NCBI RefSeq assembly: GCF_004023625.1
Contig: NZ_ML137710.1
Location: forward strand, 1-64,000
Length of the DNA: 64,000 nt
Origin: Streptomyces cavernae
GTDB lineage: Bacteria > Actinomycetota > Actinomycetes > Streptomycetales > Streptomycetaceae
Direction of reading: 5' to 3'
The translations under genes were made by a program, and so were the position numbers. A model generated the notes under the pieces. It was not told the origin of the DNA. It searched no databases and saw only the letters and a program-made list of their open reading frames with translations. This document shows, one piece after another, positions 22,137 through 31,483 of this stretch (position 1 is its first letter; every line of letters starts with the position of its first letter).

Positions 22137-25100
22137 GTGACCACGGTGACCAAGTTCGTGCGGCCGGCGGCCGAGGGCGCGGACCCGTTCGGGACGGCGC
22201 GACTGCGGCGCGGGGTGCTGGACGCCTGGGCCACCAGCCCGGCCCGTTTCCGGGAGGACGCCAACGCCGAGGAGGACCTCGTCCTCGGCGGCTATCGGGA
22301 CCGGCTCGTCGTCGAGCTCGCCCAGAACGCCGCGGACGCGGCCGCCAGGGCCCAGGTGCCCGGGCGGCTCCGGCTCACGCTGCGGGACGGGGTGCTCGTC
22401 GCCGCCAACACCGGCGCCCCGCTGGACGCGGCCGGGGTGGAGTCGCTGTCCACGCTGCGGGCCTCCGCCAAGCGCGACGGTCAGGCGGCGGGCGCCGTCG
22501 GGCGGTTCGGCGTCGGGTTCGCCGCAGTGCTGGCCGTGACCGACGAACCCGCCGTGGTGGGGCGGCACGGCGGTGTCCGCTGGTCCCTCGCGGAGGCGCG
22601 GGAGCTGACCGCGGACGTCGCCCGGCACAGCCCCGGACTGGGCGACGAGGTCCGTCGGCGCGACGGCCATGTGCCGCTGCTGCGGCTGCCGTTCGCGGCG
22701 GAGGGCACCGCCCCGGAGTCGTACGACACCGTGGTGATCCTGCCGCTGCGGGACGCGGCCGCCGAGGATCTCGCCGAGCGGCTGCTCGGCGCGGTCGACG
22801 ACGCCCTGCTGCTGGCCCTGCCCGGTCTCGACGAGGTCGTCGTGGAGATCGGCGACGAGGTGCGGACCGTGCGACGGCACCGGGAGGGCGAGCACGACGT
22901 CCGGATCGAGGACTCCCGGCTCGGTGTCACCCACTGGCGTACCGTCGCCCGGCACGGGTCCCTGGACGCCGCCCTGCTCGCCGACCGGCCCGTGGAGGAG
23001 CGGTTGCGGCCCCACTGGTCCGTGACCTGGGCCGTGCCCGTCGGGGAGGACGGGGCCCCGGCCCTGCCGCGTACCGCGCCCGTCGTGCACGCCCCGACGC
23101 CCAGCGACGAGGCCCTCGGCGTGCCGGCGCTGCTGATCGCCTCGCTGCCTCTGGACACCACCCGGCGGCATGCCGCCCCCGGTCCGCTCACCGACTTCCT
23201 GGTGGAGCGTGCGGCCGATGCGTACGCCGAACTCCTCGCGGACTGGCGGCCGGTGGGGACCGGGATCCTCGACTTGGTGCCCGGGCCGCTCGGCAAGGGC
23301 GAGCTGGACGGTGCGCTGCGGCGGGCCGTGCTGGAGCGGCTGCCGCGCACGGCGTTCCTGCCGCCCGCGGGGGAGCCCGGCGGTTCCGGGGGTGTGGCCG
23401 CCGGTCCCGAGGAGGACCGTGACGAGGCCGAGGTGCCGTTGGTGCTGAAGCCTCGCGACGCCGAGATCGTCGAGGGTGCCGGGGCCGAGACGGTGCGGGT
23501 CCTCGCCGAGGTGCTGCCGAGCCTGCTGCCGGCCGGGCTGGAGCGGCGGGTCGAACTGCGGACCCTGGGCGTGGCGCGGCTGCCGCTCGGCGAGGCCATC
23601 GACCGGCTCGCCGGACTGGAGAAGGATCCCGGGTGGTGGCGCAGGCTCTACGACAGCCTTGCCGGAGTGGACCCGGACCGGCTGTCGGGGCTGCCCGTGC
23701 CCCTCGCGGACGGCCGGACCACCATCGGGCCGCGGCAGGTGCTGCTGCCCACCGCCGACGGGGCCACCGCCGCCCCCGACGCCCTGGCCCGGCTCGGGCT
23801 CAAGGTCGCCCACCCCGACGCGGCGCATCCGCTGCTGGAGAAGCTCGGCGCCCTCCCGGCCACCCCGCGTGCCATTCTGACGACTCCTCAGGTGCGGGTC
23901 GCGGTCGCGGGGTCGCTCGACGACGAGGCGCCCGCCTGGGACGATGACGGCCTCGACGCCGAGGAACTCGCCGAGATCGTCCTGTCGTTGGTGCGGGACG
24001 CCGGTCTGGAACCCGGTGACGAGCCCTGGCTGGGCGCGCTCGCCCTGCCGGACGAGGAGGGCGAGCTCGCCCCGGCGGGTGAACTCGTGCTGCCGGGCAG
24101 CCCGTTCGCGCGGGTCATGCGGGAGGGCGAACTCGCCGCCGTGGACGAGGAGCTGGCCGAGCGCTGGGGCGAACAGCCGCTGGCCGCCTGTGGCGTGCTG
24201 GCGAACTTCGCCCTCGTACGGGCCCATGACGTCGTCCTCGACCCGGACGAACTGGAGCCCCGCGACGGGGACTTCGCGGAGCCCGACGACGCCGGTCTGC
24301 TGGACGCGGTGGACGTCTGGAGCGAGGACGTGCTCGACCGGTTCCCCGACAGCCCGGTGCCTCCGGTGGCGACCGAGCTGATCGCCGTACGGGACCTGGA
24401 TCTCGTGGACGACGACCGGTGGCCGGAGGCCCTCGCGCTGCTGTCACGGCCGCCGCTGCGCGACGCGATCATCCAGCCCGTACGGATCCTGCTGGCGGAC
24501 GGCACGCACGAGATCGTCCGGCCGTACACGGCGTGGTGGCTGCGCGGCCATCCGGTGCTGGACGGCCGGCGGCCCGCCGGACTGCGGGCGGCGGGCGGCG
24601 ATCCGCTGCTGCGTGGCCTGTACGACGAGGTGGACGCCACCGGCTTCGACGACGAGCAGGTACTGCGGGCCCTCGGGGTGCGGACCTCCGTGGCCGCGCT
24701 GCTCGACGAACCGGGGGGCGCCGCCGAACTGCTCGACCGGCTCGCCGATCCCGAGCGCGAGGTGACGGCCCCTCAGCTGCACGCTCTGTACGGCGCCTTG
24801 GCCGACCTCGATCCCGAACAGGTCACCCTGCCCGACGAGGTACGGGCCGTGGTCGACGGGCGGGTGACCGTCGTGGACGCCGCCGACGCCGTGGTCGCCG
24901 ACTCGCCCGATCTGCTCCCGCTCACCGGAGGGATGGCGCTGCTGCCCGTACGGCCGTCGCGCGCCGCGGAGTTGGCGGAGCTGTTCCAGGTGCGGCGGCT
25001 CAGTGAGGTCGTCACCGCCGAGATCACCGAGCAGGGCGCCGAGCATCCCGTGCCGGAGTCCGTCCGGGTCCTGCTGGGCCCGGCGACCCCCCACTCGTAC

Positions 25101-25307
25101 GTGGAGCACGAGGAACTCCTTGTGGGCGGCGTGGAGCTGGACTGGCACCGCACCCCGGACGGCACCGTGCACGCCGCCACCCTGGAGGGCGTGGCCGCCG
25201 GGCTCGCCTGGGCGGCCGGGCAGTGGCCGCGCCGGTTCGAGGTCGCCGCTCTCTTGGAGGACCCGACCCGTACGGAGGAGCTGGCGCGGGACCGCTGGTT
25301 CGACTGA
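22137..25307 (+). CDS. Large GHKL (HSP90-like) ATPase, sacsin-like
   Basis: About 1056 residues. The N-terminal 250 residues form a GHKL ATP-binding domain: LVVELAQNAADAAARA (helix with the Mg-binding Asn), GVLVAANTGAPLDAAGVESL and VGRFGVGFAAVLAVTD (G-rich lid). The remaining 800 residues are of mixed fold and acidic without a recognised domain. This resembles the N-terminal module of sacsin-type chaperone-like proteins found singly in actinobacteria; the role is unknown. GTG 22137 and GTG 22146 are both possible starts. The gene stands alone. Confidence 0.8.
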   Translation: MTTVTKFVRPAAEGADPFGTARLRRGVLDAWATSPARFREDANAEEDLVLGGYRDRLVVELAQNAADAAARAQVPGRLRLTLRDGVLVAANTGAPLDAAGVESLSTLRASAKRDGQAAGAVGRFGVGFAAVLAVTDEPAVVGRHGGVRWSLAEARELTADVARHSPGLGDEVRRRDGHVPLLRLPFAAEGTAPESYDTVVILPLRDAAAEDLAERLLGAVDDALLLALPGLDEVVVEIGDEVRTVRRHREGEHDVRIEDSRLGVTHWRTVARHGSLDAALLADRPVEERLRPHWSVTWAVPVGEDGAPALPRTAPVVHAPTPSDEALGVPALLIASLPLDTTRRHAAPGPLTDFLVERAADAYAELLADWRPVGTGILDLVPGPLGKGELDGALRRAVLERLPRTAFLPPAGEPGGSGGVAAGPEEDRDEAEVPLVLKPRDAEIVEGAGAETVRVLAEVLPSLLPAGLERRVELRTLGVARLPLGEAIDRLAGLEKDPGWWRRLYDSLAGVDPDRLSGLPVPLADGRTTIGPRQVLLPTADGATAAPDALARLGLKVAHPDAAHPLLEKLGALPATPRAILTTPQVRVAVAGSLDDEAPAWDDDGLDAEELAEIVLSLVRDAGLEPGDEPWLGALALPDEEGELAPAGELVLPGSPFARVMREGELAAVDEELAERWGEQPLAACGVLANFALVRAHDVVLDPDELEPRDGDFAEPDDAGLLDAVDVWSEDVLDRFPDSPVPPVATELIAVRDLDLVDDDRWPEALALLSRPPLRDAIIQPVRILLADGTHEIVRPYTAWWLRGHPVLDGRRPAGLRAAGGDPLLRGLYDEVDATGFDDEQVLRALGVRTSVAALLDEPGGAAELLDRLADPEREVTAPQLHALYGALADLDPEQVTLPDEVRAVVDGRVTVVDAADAVVADSPDLLPLTGGMALLPVRPSRAAELAELFQVRRLSEVVTAEITEQGAEHPVPESVRVLLGPATPHSYVEHEELLVGGVELDWHRTPDGTVHAATLEGVAAGLAWAAGQWPRRFEVAALLEDPTRTEELARDRWFD

Positions 25308-25682
25308 GGTGTGATGTGCGGGGAGGCGGGAGGCCGGGGGCCGGGTGGCGAACCGCCACGCGGCCCCCTGTCGGATGGCGGACCGGCGCGTGGTCCCTGT
25401 GGGCGGACCGCCGCGTGGCCCAGCCGTATGCCGGCTTGGGCCGGCGCCGGAAGTCCGCCGGTGCCCCGTTATCGGCACAGGCCGCCGCCGTCGCGATCTT
25501 TGCCCGCCGCTGGACTTTTACCGCTTTGCGGTGATGTTCGTAACGGAGAGGTAAAGATCCGACATCGGGTACAACCGTCCCGCCGCGCCACAGGTCAGAT
25601 TGTGGAGTCACCAGGCTCAACGATCACTCGGGTCCCACGTGAAGACTCCCCGCCGGGCCCCCTTTCTCCACCAGGAGAACGC
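25308..25682 (+). other. 375-bp gap with a degenerate repeat and the promoter of the DUF5707-like gene
   Basis: At about 25345-25423 a GGCGGACCGCCGCGTGG-like unit of about 24 bp occurs three times with changes. Beyond it the composition falls (25490-25620), as expected for a promoter region; the CCAGGAGAA ribosome site is just before 25683. No gene is convincing. Confidence 0.5.
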
Positions 25683-26459
25683 ATGCGCATTCGAGCCACT
25701 GTGGCCGCCCTCTCCGGGGCCCTGGCCCTCTCCGCTCTCGTCCTTCCGTCTGCGCAGGCCGACACTCAGGCCCTGCCCGTCGTGTCCAACGTGACGATCA
25801 ATTCCGGCAAGAGCGTCGTCGTCGGCACCACGGTCGCGAAGACCTTCACTGTGTCGCTGACCGCCAGCCATGCCAGCGGTATCGAGGACGCCTTCGTCCA
25901 CCTGTGGCACGGCACCAACGCCGACACCGACGTCGACGGCCTGCTGCTGCCGAACGAGGACGCCGCCACCTGCACCGCGTCCAGCGCCACCACGTCGACC
26001 TGCAAGCTGACCATCACGGCCGTGCCGGGCGAGGACCTGTACGCCAACGCGCTGGCCGGCGGCTGGCACGTGACCGCCGCCGTCGTGGCAGGCGATGGCG
26101 AGCTCTACTGGAACGACGAATACAAGACCCACAAGGTCCAGCGCGCCTCGAAGCTGACGGTCAACGCCTCGCCGGAGCCGATCGCGAAGGGCAAGACCCT
26201 CACGGTCACGGGCAAGCTGTCCCGCGCCAGCTGGGAGAGCCTCACTTACAAGGGCTACGGCAGCCAGTCGGTGAAGCTGCAGTTCCGCAAGGCGGGCACA
26301 ACCACCTACAGCACAGTCAAGACCATCACGTCGAACTCGTACGGCGACCTGAAGACCACCACCACCGCCAACTACGACGGCTACTGGCGCTTCCGCTTCG
26401 AGGGCACCTCGACGACCCCGGCGGTCTCGGCGACCGGTGACTACGTCGACGTGCAGTAG
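25683..26459 (+). CDS. Secreted DUF5707-like beta-sandwich protein
   Basis: 258 residues. The signal peptide is MRIRATVAALSGALALSALV with cleavage after SAQA. Two beta-sandwich parts follow: residues about 30-150 (VSNVTINSGKSVVVGTTVAK, AFVHLWHGTN, one Cys pair in ATCTASSATTSTCKLT) and about 155-258 (ASPEPIAKGKTLTVTGKLSR, YGSQSVKLQFRK). AGGAGA precedes ATG 25683. The next gene is a paralogue with nearly the same signal peptide. I place both in DUF5707, a Streptomyces secreted family of unknown role. Confidence 0.8.
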   Translation: MRIRATVAALSGALALSALVLPSAQADTQALPVVSNVTINSGKSVVVGTTVAKTFTVSLTASHASGIEDAFVHLWHGTNADTDVDGLLLPNEDAATCTASSATTSTCKLTITAVPGEDLYANALAGGWHVTAAVVAGDGELYWNDEYKTHKVQRASKLTVNASPEPIAKGKTLTVTGKLSRASWESLTYKGYGSQSVKLQFRKAGTTTYSTVKTITSNSYGDLKTTTTANYDGYWRFRFEGTSTTPAVSATGDYVDVQ

Positions 26460-26572
26460 CGCCGCGCCCCTGGTTCGCTGATCAGCTGTGTATGTTCTGT
26501 GGCGGATGTGATTTCGGCAACGTCGACACAAAAGCTTCACCCTCCGCACAACCATTCACGGCTGTCATGGAT

Positions 26573-26607
26573 CTGGTCATCGGAGTCACCCGGACTCCGA
26601 TGACCAG
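26573..26607. promoter_or_regulatory. Perfect 15-bp inverted repeat between the two secreted paralogues
   Basis: CTGGTCATCGGAGTC (26573-26587) and GACTCCGATGACCAG (26593-26607) pair perfectly over a 5-base loop. It lies 114 bases after the first gene and 52 bases before the second start, with no T-tract. It may be a terminator of the first gene, an attenuator or an operator for the second. Confidence 0.65.
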
Positions 26608-26658
26608 GTCGCGGCGTGGGGACGACACCGCCGCACCCTTTTCACGTGGGGAACACGC

Positions 26659-27498
26659 ATGCGCATTCGAGCCACTGTGGCCGCCGTCACCGGCGCCCTG
26701 GCCCTGTCCGCTTTCGCCGTCCCGGCCGCGCAGGCCGCGGAAGACCCCGGCGTCGCGGCACTCGCAAAGGTCCCGTCCGCCGCCCTCGGGCCGGCCGACG
26801 AGCAGATCGGCAACACCAAGATCACCAGCGTCACCGTCAACGGCGGCAAGCCCGTGGCGGTCGGCACCGCGAAGAAGAAGTTCACGGTCACGATGACCGC
26901 CACCGACAACTCGGGGATCGTCTTCGGGTCCTTCATCCTCTGGCACGGATCGAGCTTCTCGGAGTCGGGCCTCGACGGCTCGATCATCTCCGAGCAGGAG
27001 GAGGCCAAGTGCAAGAAGGTGAGCGCCACGAAGTCCACCTGCTCGCAGACCTTCGTCGCCGACCCGGAATTCGACCTGTACCGCAACTCGCTGGCCGGTG
27101 GCTGGAAGGTGTGGGCCCTGGCCGCCGCCAAGGACGGTGACGGCGTCCAGAAGGACAAGGCCAAGACCTTCTCCCTGAAGCGCGCCGCCAGGCTGAACAC
27201 CAACGCCTCCCCCGAGCTGGTCGCCAAGGGCAGGACCATCACGGTCACCGGCGCCCTGACCCGCGTCAACTGGGAGACGGCCAAGTACGGCGGCTACGGC
27301 AGCCAGAAGGTGCAGCTGCAGTTCCTGAAGAAGGGCACCAGCGCCTACCAGACCGTCAAGACCGTCACCACCGACAGCAAGGGCGCGCTGAAGACCACCG
27401 TCAAGGCCTCCGCCGACGGCTACTTCCGTTACAACTACGTGGGCAGCTCCACCACCGGCGCCGTCGTCTCCGGCGCCGACTTCATCGACGTGAAGTAA
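26659..27498 (+). CDS. Secreted DUF5707-like beta-sandwich protein, paralogue
   Basis: 279 residues. The signal peptide (MRIRATVAAVTGALALSAFA, cleavage after AQA) is almost identical to that of the gene before it. The mature part has the same two-domain plan with one Cys pair (KCKKVSATKSTCSQ) and the motif YGGYGSQKVQLQFLKKGTSA. It carries an extra 25 residues after the signal peptide. The product is exported. The pair arose by tandem duplication. Function unknown. Confidence 0.8.
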   Translation: MRIRATVAAVTGALALSAFAVPAAQAAEDPGVAALAKVPSAALGPADEQIGNTKITSVTVNGGKPVAVGTAKKKFTVTMTATDNSGIVFGSFILWHGSSFSESGLDGSIISEQEEAKCKKVSATKSTCSQTFVADPEFDLYRNSLAGGWKVWALAAAKDGDGVQKDKAKTFSLKRAARLNTNASPELVAKGRTITVTGALTRVNWETAKYGGYGSQKVQLQFLKKGTSAYQTVKTVTTDSKGALKTTVKASADGYFRYNYVGSSTTGAVVSGADFIDVK

Positions 27499-27506
27499 GC
27501 CGCAGC

Positions 27507-29936
27507 TCACGCGGGGAAGCGGCGGCCGACCCACCTCCACAGCACCTCGAGGGCGACCGCCGCCATCGCCGAGATGGCGACCGCGATCCAGGGCATCGTC
27601 ACCCCGACCAGCTTCAGCGCGAAGAAGTGCTGGAGCCAGGGCACCACCAGCACCAGGACGAAGGCTCCCGCCATCGACGCCACCAGCGCCAGACGCCACC
27701 AGGTGTAGGGGCGCGCGACGATCGCCAGCACCCACATCGAGACCAGGAACAGCGTCAGCGTCGCCGCGCTCGTCTCGGCGTCCAACGCCCCTTCCCCGGC
27801 GTACTCGTGACGGGCAATCAGATAGGTGGCGAAGGTGGCGGCCGCGGCCACGATCCCGCCGGGGATCGCATAGCGCATGACCCGCCGGACGAAATTGGGT
27901 TGTGCCCGCTCCTGGTTGGGGGCGAGAGCCAGGAAGAACGCCGGGACGCCGATCGTCAGGGTGGACAGCAGCGTCAGATGGCGGGGCAGGAACGGGTACT
28001 CCACCTGCCAGCACACCACCAGCACCGCCAGCAGCACCGAGTACACCGTCTTCACCAGGAACAGCGTCGCCACCCGGGTGATGTTGCCGATCACCCGACG
28101 GCCCTCCGCCACCACCGACGGCAGCGTCGCGAAGCTGTTGTTGAGCAGCACGATCTGCGCTACGGCCCGGGTGGCCTCGGAGCCGGAGCCCATCGACACC
28201 CCGATGTCCGCGTCCTTCAGGGCCAGCACGTCGTTCACGCCGTCGCCCGTCATCGCCACCGTGTGCCCGCGCGACTGCAGCGCGCCCACCATGTCCCGCT
28301 TCTGCTGCGGGGTGACCCGCCCGAACACCGTTCCGGCGTCCAGCGCCTCGGCCATCTCCGAGCGCTCGGCGGGCAGCCGCCGCGCGTCCACCGTCCGGCC
28401 CTCCAGCCCCAGCTTTCCGGCGACCGCACCCACGGAGACCGCGTTGTCGCCGGAGAGCACCTTGGCGTCCACGTTCTGTGCGGCGAAGTAGCGCAGCGTG
28501 TCCGCCGCGTCGGGCCGCAGCCGCTGCTCCAGTACGACGAGTGCGGCGGGCCGTGCGCCGGACCCCACCTCCGGGTCGCCCAGCTCCCGGGAGGCCCGGG
28601 CCAGCAGCAGCACCCGCAGTCCCTCCTCATTGAGGCGGTCGGTCTCCGCCAGCGCGGGGTCCCCGTCCCTCAGCAGCACGTCGGGCGCCCCGAGCAACCA
28701 GGTGCTGGACCGCCCGTCGCCCTCGGTGAACGAAGCCCCGCTGTACTTGCGCGCCGAGGAGAACGGCAGCGCCTCCGTGCACCGCCACTGTGCGGCGCCG
28801 TCCGTGCCGCCCGTGCCGTCGGCGCCGTTCGGGTAGGCGTCGATGATCGCCTGGAGGGAGGCGTTGGGGCGCGGATCGGACTCGCCGAGCGCGCCGAGGA
28901 CCTTGCGCAGGTACGCCTCGTCGCCGCCGTTCAGGGGCCGCAGCTCGGTGACGTCCATGCCGCCCTCGGTGAGCGTGCCCGTCTTGTCCAGGCAGACGGT
29001 GTCGACGCGGGCCAGGCCCTCGATCGCGGGCAGCTCCTGCACGAGGCACTGCTGGCGGCCGAGCCGGATGACCCCGATTGCGAAGGCGACGGACGTCAGC
29101 AGGACCAGCCCCTCCGGGACCATCGGCACGATGCCGCCGGCCGTGCGGGCGACGGAGTCCTTGAAGTCGTTCTCCTTCACCACCAGCTGGCTGATGATCA
29201 GGCCGATCGCGGTCGGGACCATCATCCAGGTCACGTACTTGAGGATCGTGGAGATACCGGAGCGGAGCTCGGACCGGACCAGGGTGAAGCGGCTGGCCTC
29301 CTCGGCGAGCTGCGCCGCGTACGCCTCCCGGCCCACCTTGGTCGCGGTGAAGGCGCCGACGCCCGCCACCACGAAGCTTCCCGACATCACCTGGTCGCCG
29401 GGGTTCTTGACGACGGGGTCGGCCTCACCGGTGAGCAGTGACTCGTCGATCTCCAGCCCGTCGGCCTCGACGCACTCCCCGTCGACCACGATCTTGTCGC
29501 CGGGTCCGATCTCCATGAGGTCCCCGAGCACGATGTCGGAGGTGCTCACCGCGGTGGCGACCCCGTCCCTGCGCACGGTGGGCCGGGCCTCGCCGATCAC
29601 CGCGAGCGAGTCCAGGGTCTTCTTGGCCCGCCACTCCTGGACGATGCCGATGCCGGTGTTGGCCAGGATGACGAACCCGAACAGGCTGTCCTGGATCGGC
29701 GCGACGAACAGCATGATCAGCCAGAGCACACCGATGATCGCGTTGAAGCGTGTGAAGACGTTGGCGCGGACGATCTCGGCCGTGGAGCGGCTGCTGCGTA
29801 CGGGGATGTCGTTGACCTCGCCGCGGGCCACCCGCTCGGCGACCTCGGCGGCGCTCAGTCCACCGCGCCGTCCGGGAACGGGGGTGTGGTTGGGATGCAC
29901 AGGATCGAGTTCGGCGCCCGCGTCGATGTGCGTCAT
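27507..29936 (-). CDS. Cation-transporting P-type ATPase (CtpE-like)
   Basis: 809 residues with the full P-type plan: actuator domain with LTGEADP, TM4 motif MVPEGLVLL, phosphorylation site CLDKTGTLTEGG, nucleotide-binding domain (KYSGASF), hinge AMTGDGVNDVLALKDADIG and six C-terminal membrane segments. The TM4 motif PEGL and the motif CLVQELPAIEGLARVD after it recall mycobacterial CtpE, reported as a calcium exporter/importer-type pump, more than copper pumps, and no heavy-metal-binding domain is present. The ion is therefore uncertain. No ribosome site is evident before ATG 29936. Confidence 0.88.
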   Translation of the reverse strand: MTHIDAGAELDPVHPNHTPVPGRRGGLSAAEVAERVARGEVNDIPVRSSRSTAEIVRANVFTRFNAIIGVLWLIMLFVAPIQDSLFGFVILANTGIGIVQEWRAKKTLDSLAVIGEARPTVRRDGVATAVSTSDIVLGDLMEIGPGDKIVVDGECVEADGLEIDESLLTGEADPVVKNPGDQVMSGSFVVAGVGAFTATKVGREAYAAQLAEEASRFTLVRSELRSGISTILKYVTWMMVPTAIGLIISQLVVKENDFKDSVARTAGGIVPMVPEGLVLLTSVAFAIGVIRLGRQQCLVQELPAIEGLARVDTVCLDKTGTLTEGGMDVTELRPLNGGDEAYLRKVLGALGESDPRPNASLQAIIDAYPNGADGTGGTDGAAQWRCTEALPFSSARKYSGASFTEGDGRSSTWLLGAPDVLLRDGDPALAETDRLNEEGLRVLLLARASRELGDPEVGSGARPAALVVLEQRLRPDAADTLRYFAAQNVDAKVLSGDNAVSVGAVAGKLGLEGRTVDARRLPAERSEMAEALDAGTVFGRVTPQQKRDMVGALQSRGHTVAMTGDGVNDVLALKDADIGVSMGSGSEATRAVAQIVLLNNSFATLPSVVAEGRRVIGNITRVATLFLVKTVYSVLLAVLVVCWQVEYPFLPRHLTLLSTLTIGVPAFFLALAPNQERAQPNFVRRVMRYAIPGGIVAAAATFATYLIARHEYAGEGALDAETSAATLTLFLVSMWVLAIVARPYTWWRLALVASMAGAFVLVLVVPWLQHFFALKLVGVTMPWIAVAISAMAAVALEVLWRWVGRRFPA

Positions 29937-30087
29937 GCATTCGACGGTACGTGCGGATTTGGGGGTTCACCCGCCGAGTGACCCAAAGATCCGACCAGGG
30001 GAGGAGCCGCTTCGTGGCGGTGTAGTGCCGGGGTACTACGCGGAACCCGGGAGGGAGTTCCACGGTGCCGGCCGCGTGTCGGTCGCG

Positions 30088-30369
30088 TCAGTCGTGTGCC
30101 GTCCCCGGCGTCCCGGCCGGGCCCGCCGAGGCCGCCCGCTTCAGTGCGGCGTCGCGCCTGCGCACGTACCAGATGCCGATCAGTCCGAGGCCGGCGCCGG
30201 CCAGACAGGTCCACAGCCACCAGGTGTGCCCGTGCTCGTCGAACCACCCGTAGAACGGAAGCTGCACCAGGAAAAGGACGAACCAGAGGATCGTGCCACC
30301 CGTGATCGTGCCGACCACCGGGCCCTCGAGGGGCTCGGGGGCTTCGTGCTTGGGGGTCCACTTGGCCAT
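30088..30369 (-). CDS. DUF2530 small membrane protein
   Basis: 93 residues with two membrane segments (GTITGGTILWFVLFLVQLPF and WWLWTCLAGAGLGLIGIWYV) separated by a short loop, then a basic tail (RRRDAALKR). This matches DUF2530, conserved in actinobacteria without known function. ATG 30369 is chosen over the GTG two codons upstream. Confidence 0.8.
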   Translation of the reverse strand: MAKWTPKHEAPEPLEGPVVGTITGGTILWFVLFLVQLPFYGWFDEHGHTWWLWTCLAGAGLGLIGIWYVRRRDAALKRAASAGPAGTPGTAHD

Positions 30370-30528
30370 GCGCACAGCTTACGAGGGGTCCCTCGCGCCG
30401 CCCGGGGAGCCCCCGCGGGCCGTGTGAACCCCTCCCTGACCACGCCCTGACCACGCCCTCTGCACGAGCAGATGCGAGGCTCCGCCCTCGGCGACGACGC
30501 CCTGGGCCTCATTCGGAAACGGGGCGGC

Positions 30529-30711
30529 TCACGTGACCCCGTAGAACTTCTCGGTCTCTTCCACCGCGGTGTGGAACCGCTGGTCGAAGTCATCACGGAT
30601 GAGCGTCCGGACGACGTAGTCCTGAACGCTCATCCCCCTTTTGGCGGCATGCCCCCGGAGCCGTTCCAGCAGCTCTCCGTCTATGCGCAGGCTCAGCACA
30701 TCGGTCCCCAT
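30529..30711 (-). CDS. Ribbon-helix-helix protein
   Basis: 60 residues from ATG 30711. The beta strand DVLSLRIDGELLERLRGHAAKRG and helix VQDYVVRTLIRDDFDQRF form a MetJ/Arc-type RHH DNA-binding fold. Many are antitoxins, but no toxin gene lies beside it, so it is more likely a stand-alone regulator. The frame is open upstream without similarity. Confidence 0.75.
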   Translation of the reverse strand: MGTDVLSLRIDGELLERLRGHAAKRGMSVQDYVVRTLIRDDFDQRFHTAVEETEKFYGVT

Positions 30712-30891
30712 GCCTACGAGAGTCACGGGGGTTCGTCGAACGATGGACCCCTTTCGGCGGTGGACCACTCAAATGGGTGAATGTGCCCCTTCAGGGGGTT
30801 TCCCCGTGTCGCTGCGGCCGGTGGGCGTCAGTGGTCCGTCTCACGACAGCCCGGTGGTCCTTAGACAGAGTAATGAGTTAAGCTAAAGAAC

Positions 30892-31329
30892 ATGCCGGAT
30901 CTTTCCCATGGCGACGACGCTGCCGCCGTGAACGCACTCCGCTCCGCCGTCATGCGCCTGTCGCGGCGGCTTAAGCACCAGCGGGTCGACGAGTCGCTGA
31001 GTCCCACCGAGATGTCGGTGCTCGGCACCCTCGCCCGCTGCGGCACGGCCACCCCGGGTGAGCTGGCCCGCAAGGAGCACGTGCAGCCGCCCTCGATGAC
31101 CCGGATCGTGGCACTGCTCGAGGCCAAGGGACTCGTACGGCTGGAACCGCATCCCGAGGACCGCCGCCAGAAGGTCGTCACGCAGACCGAGCAGGCCGAG
31201 GCCATGCTCGAGGAGAGCCGCCGCAAGCGGAACGCGTGGCTGGCCGGTCTGGTGGTGGAGCTCGACGAGGAGGAGTGGGCCAAGCTCCGCGAGGCCGCGC
31301 CCATCCTCGAGAAGCTCGCGCACCTGTGA
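30892..31329 (+). CDS. MarR-family regulator of the adjacent MFS gene
   Basis: 145 residues, winged helix with ATPGELARKEHVQPPSMTRIVALLEAKGLVRLEPHPEDRRQK (recognition helix and wing). It lies 155 bases upstream of an MFS exporter in the same direction, a classic efflux regulator arrangement. The AT-rich stretch with TTAGAC and GTTAAGCTAA at about 30860-30885 just before the ATG is the likely promoter and operator. No strong ribosome site. Confidence 0.9.
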   Translation: MPDLSHGDDAAAVNALRSAVMRLSRRLKHQRVDESLSPTEMSVLGTLARCGTATPGELARKEHVQPPSMTRIVALLEAKGLVRLEPHPEDRRQKVVTQTEQAEAMLEESRRKRNAWLAGLVVELDEEEWAKLREAAPILEKLAHL

Positions 31330-31483
31330 GCCGCGCTCCGCGATGCGGGGGCCTGCGTACGCGTGCGCCGGGCCCCGGGAGGACCGCGCACAGGACCGCG
31401 CATCCATGAGACCACCCGGCCGCCGCCCGGAGCGACCGCCCCGAGGACCACGACGTCCGTGACTGCCAAGGAGGCGAACCCCT

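Noticed and set aside
27627..29441. 604-codon plus-strand ORF opposite the P-type ATPase
   Set aside because: Shadow frame rich in His/Arg/Gln; the ATPase on the other strand has every motif.
30472..30780. Plus-strand ORF opposite the RHH gene
   Set aside because: The minus strand gives a clear ribbon-helix-helix; the plus frame has no features.
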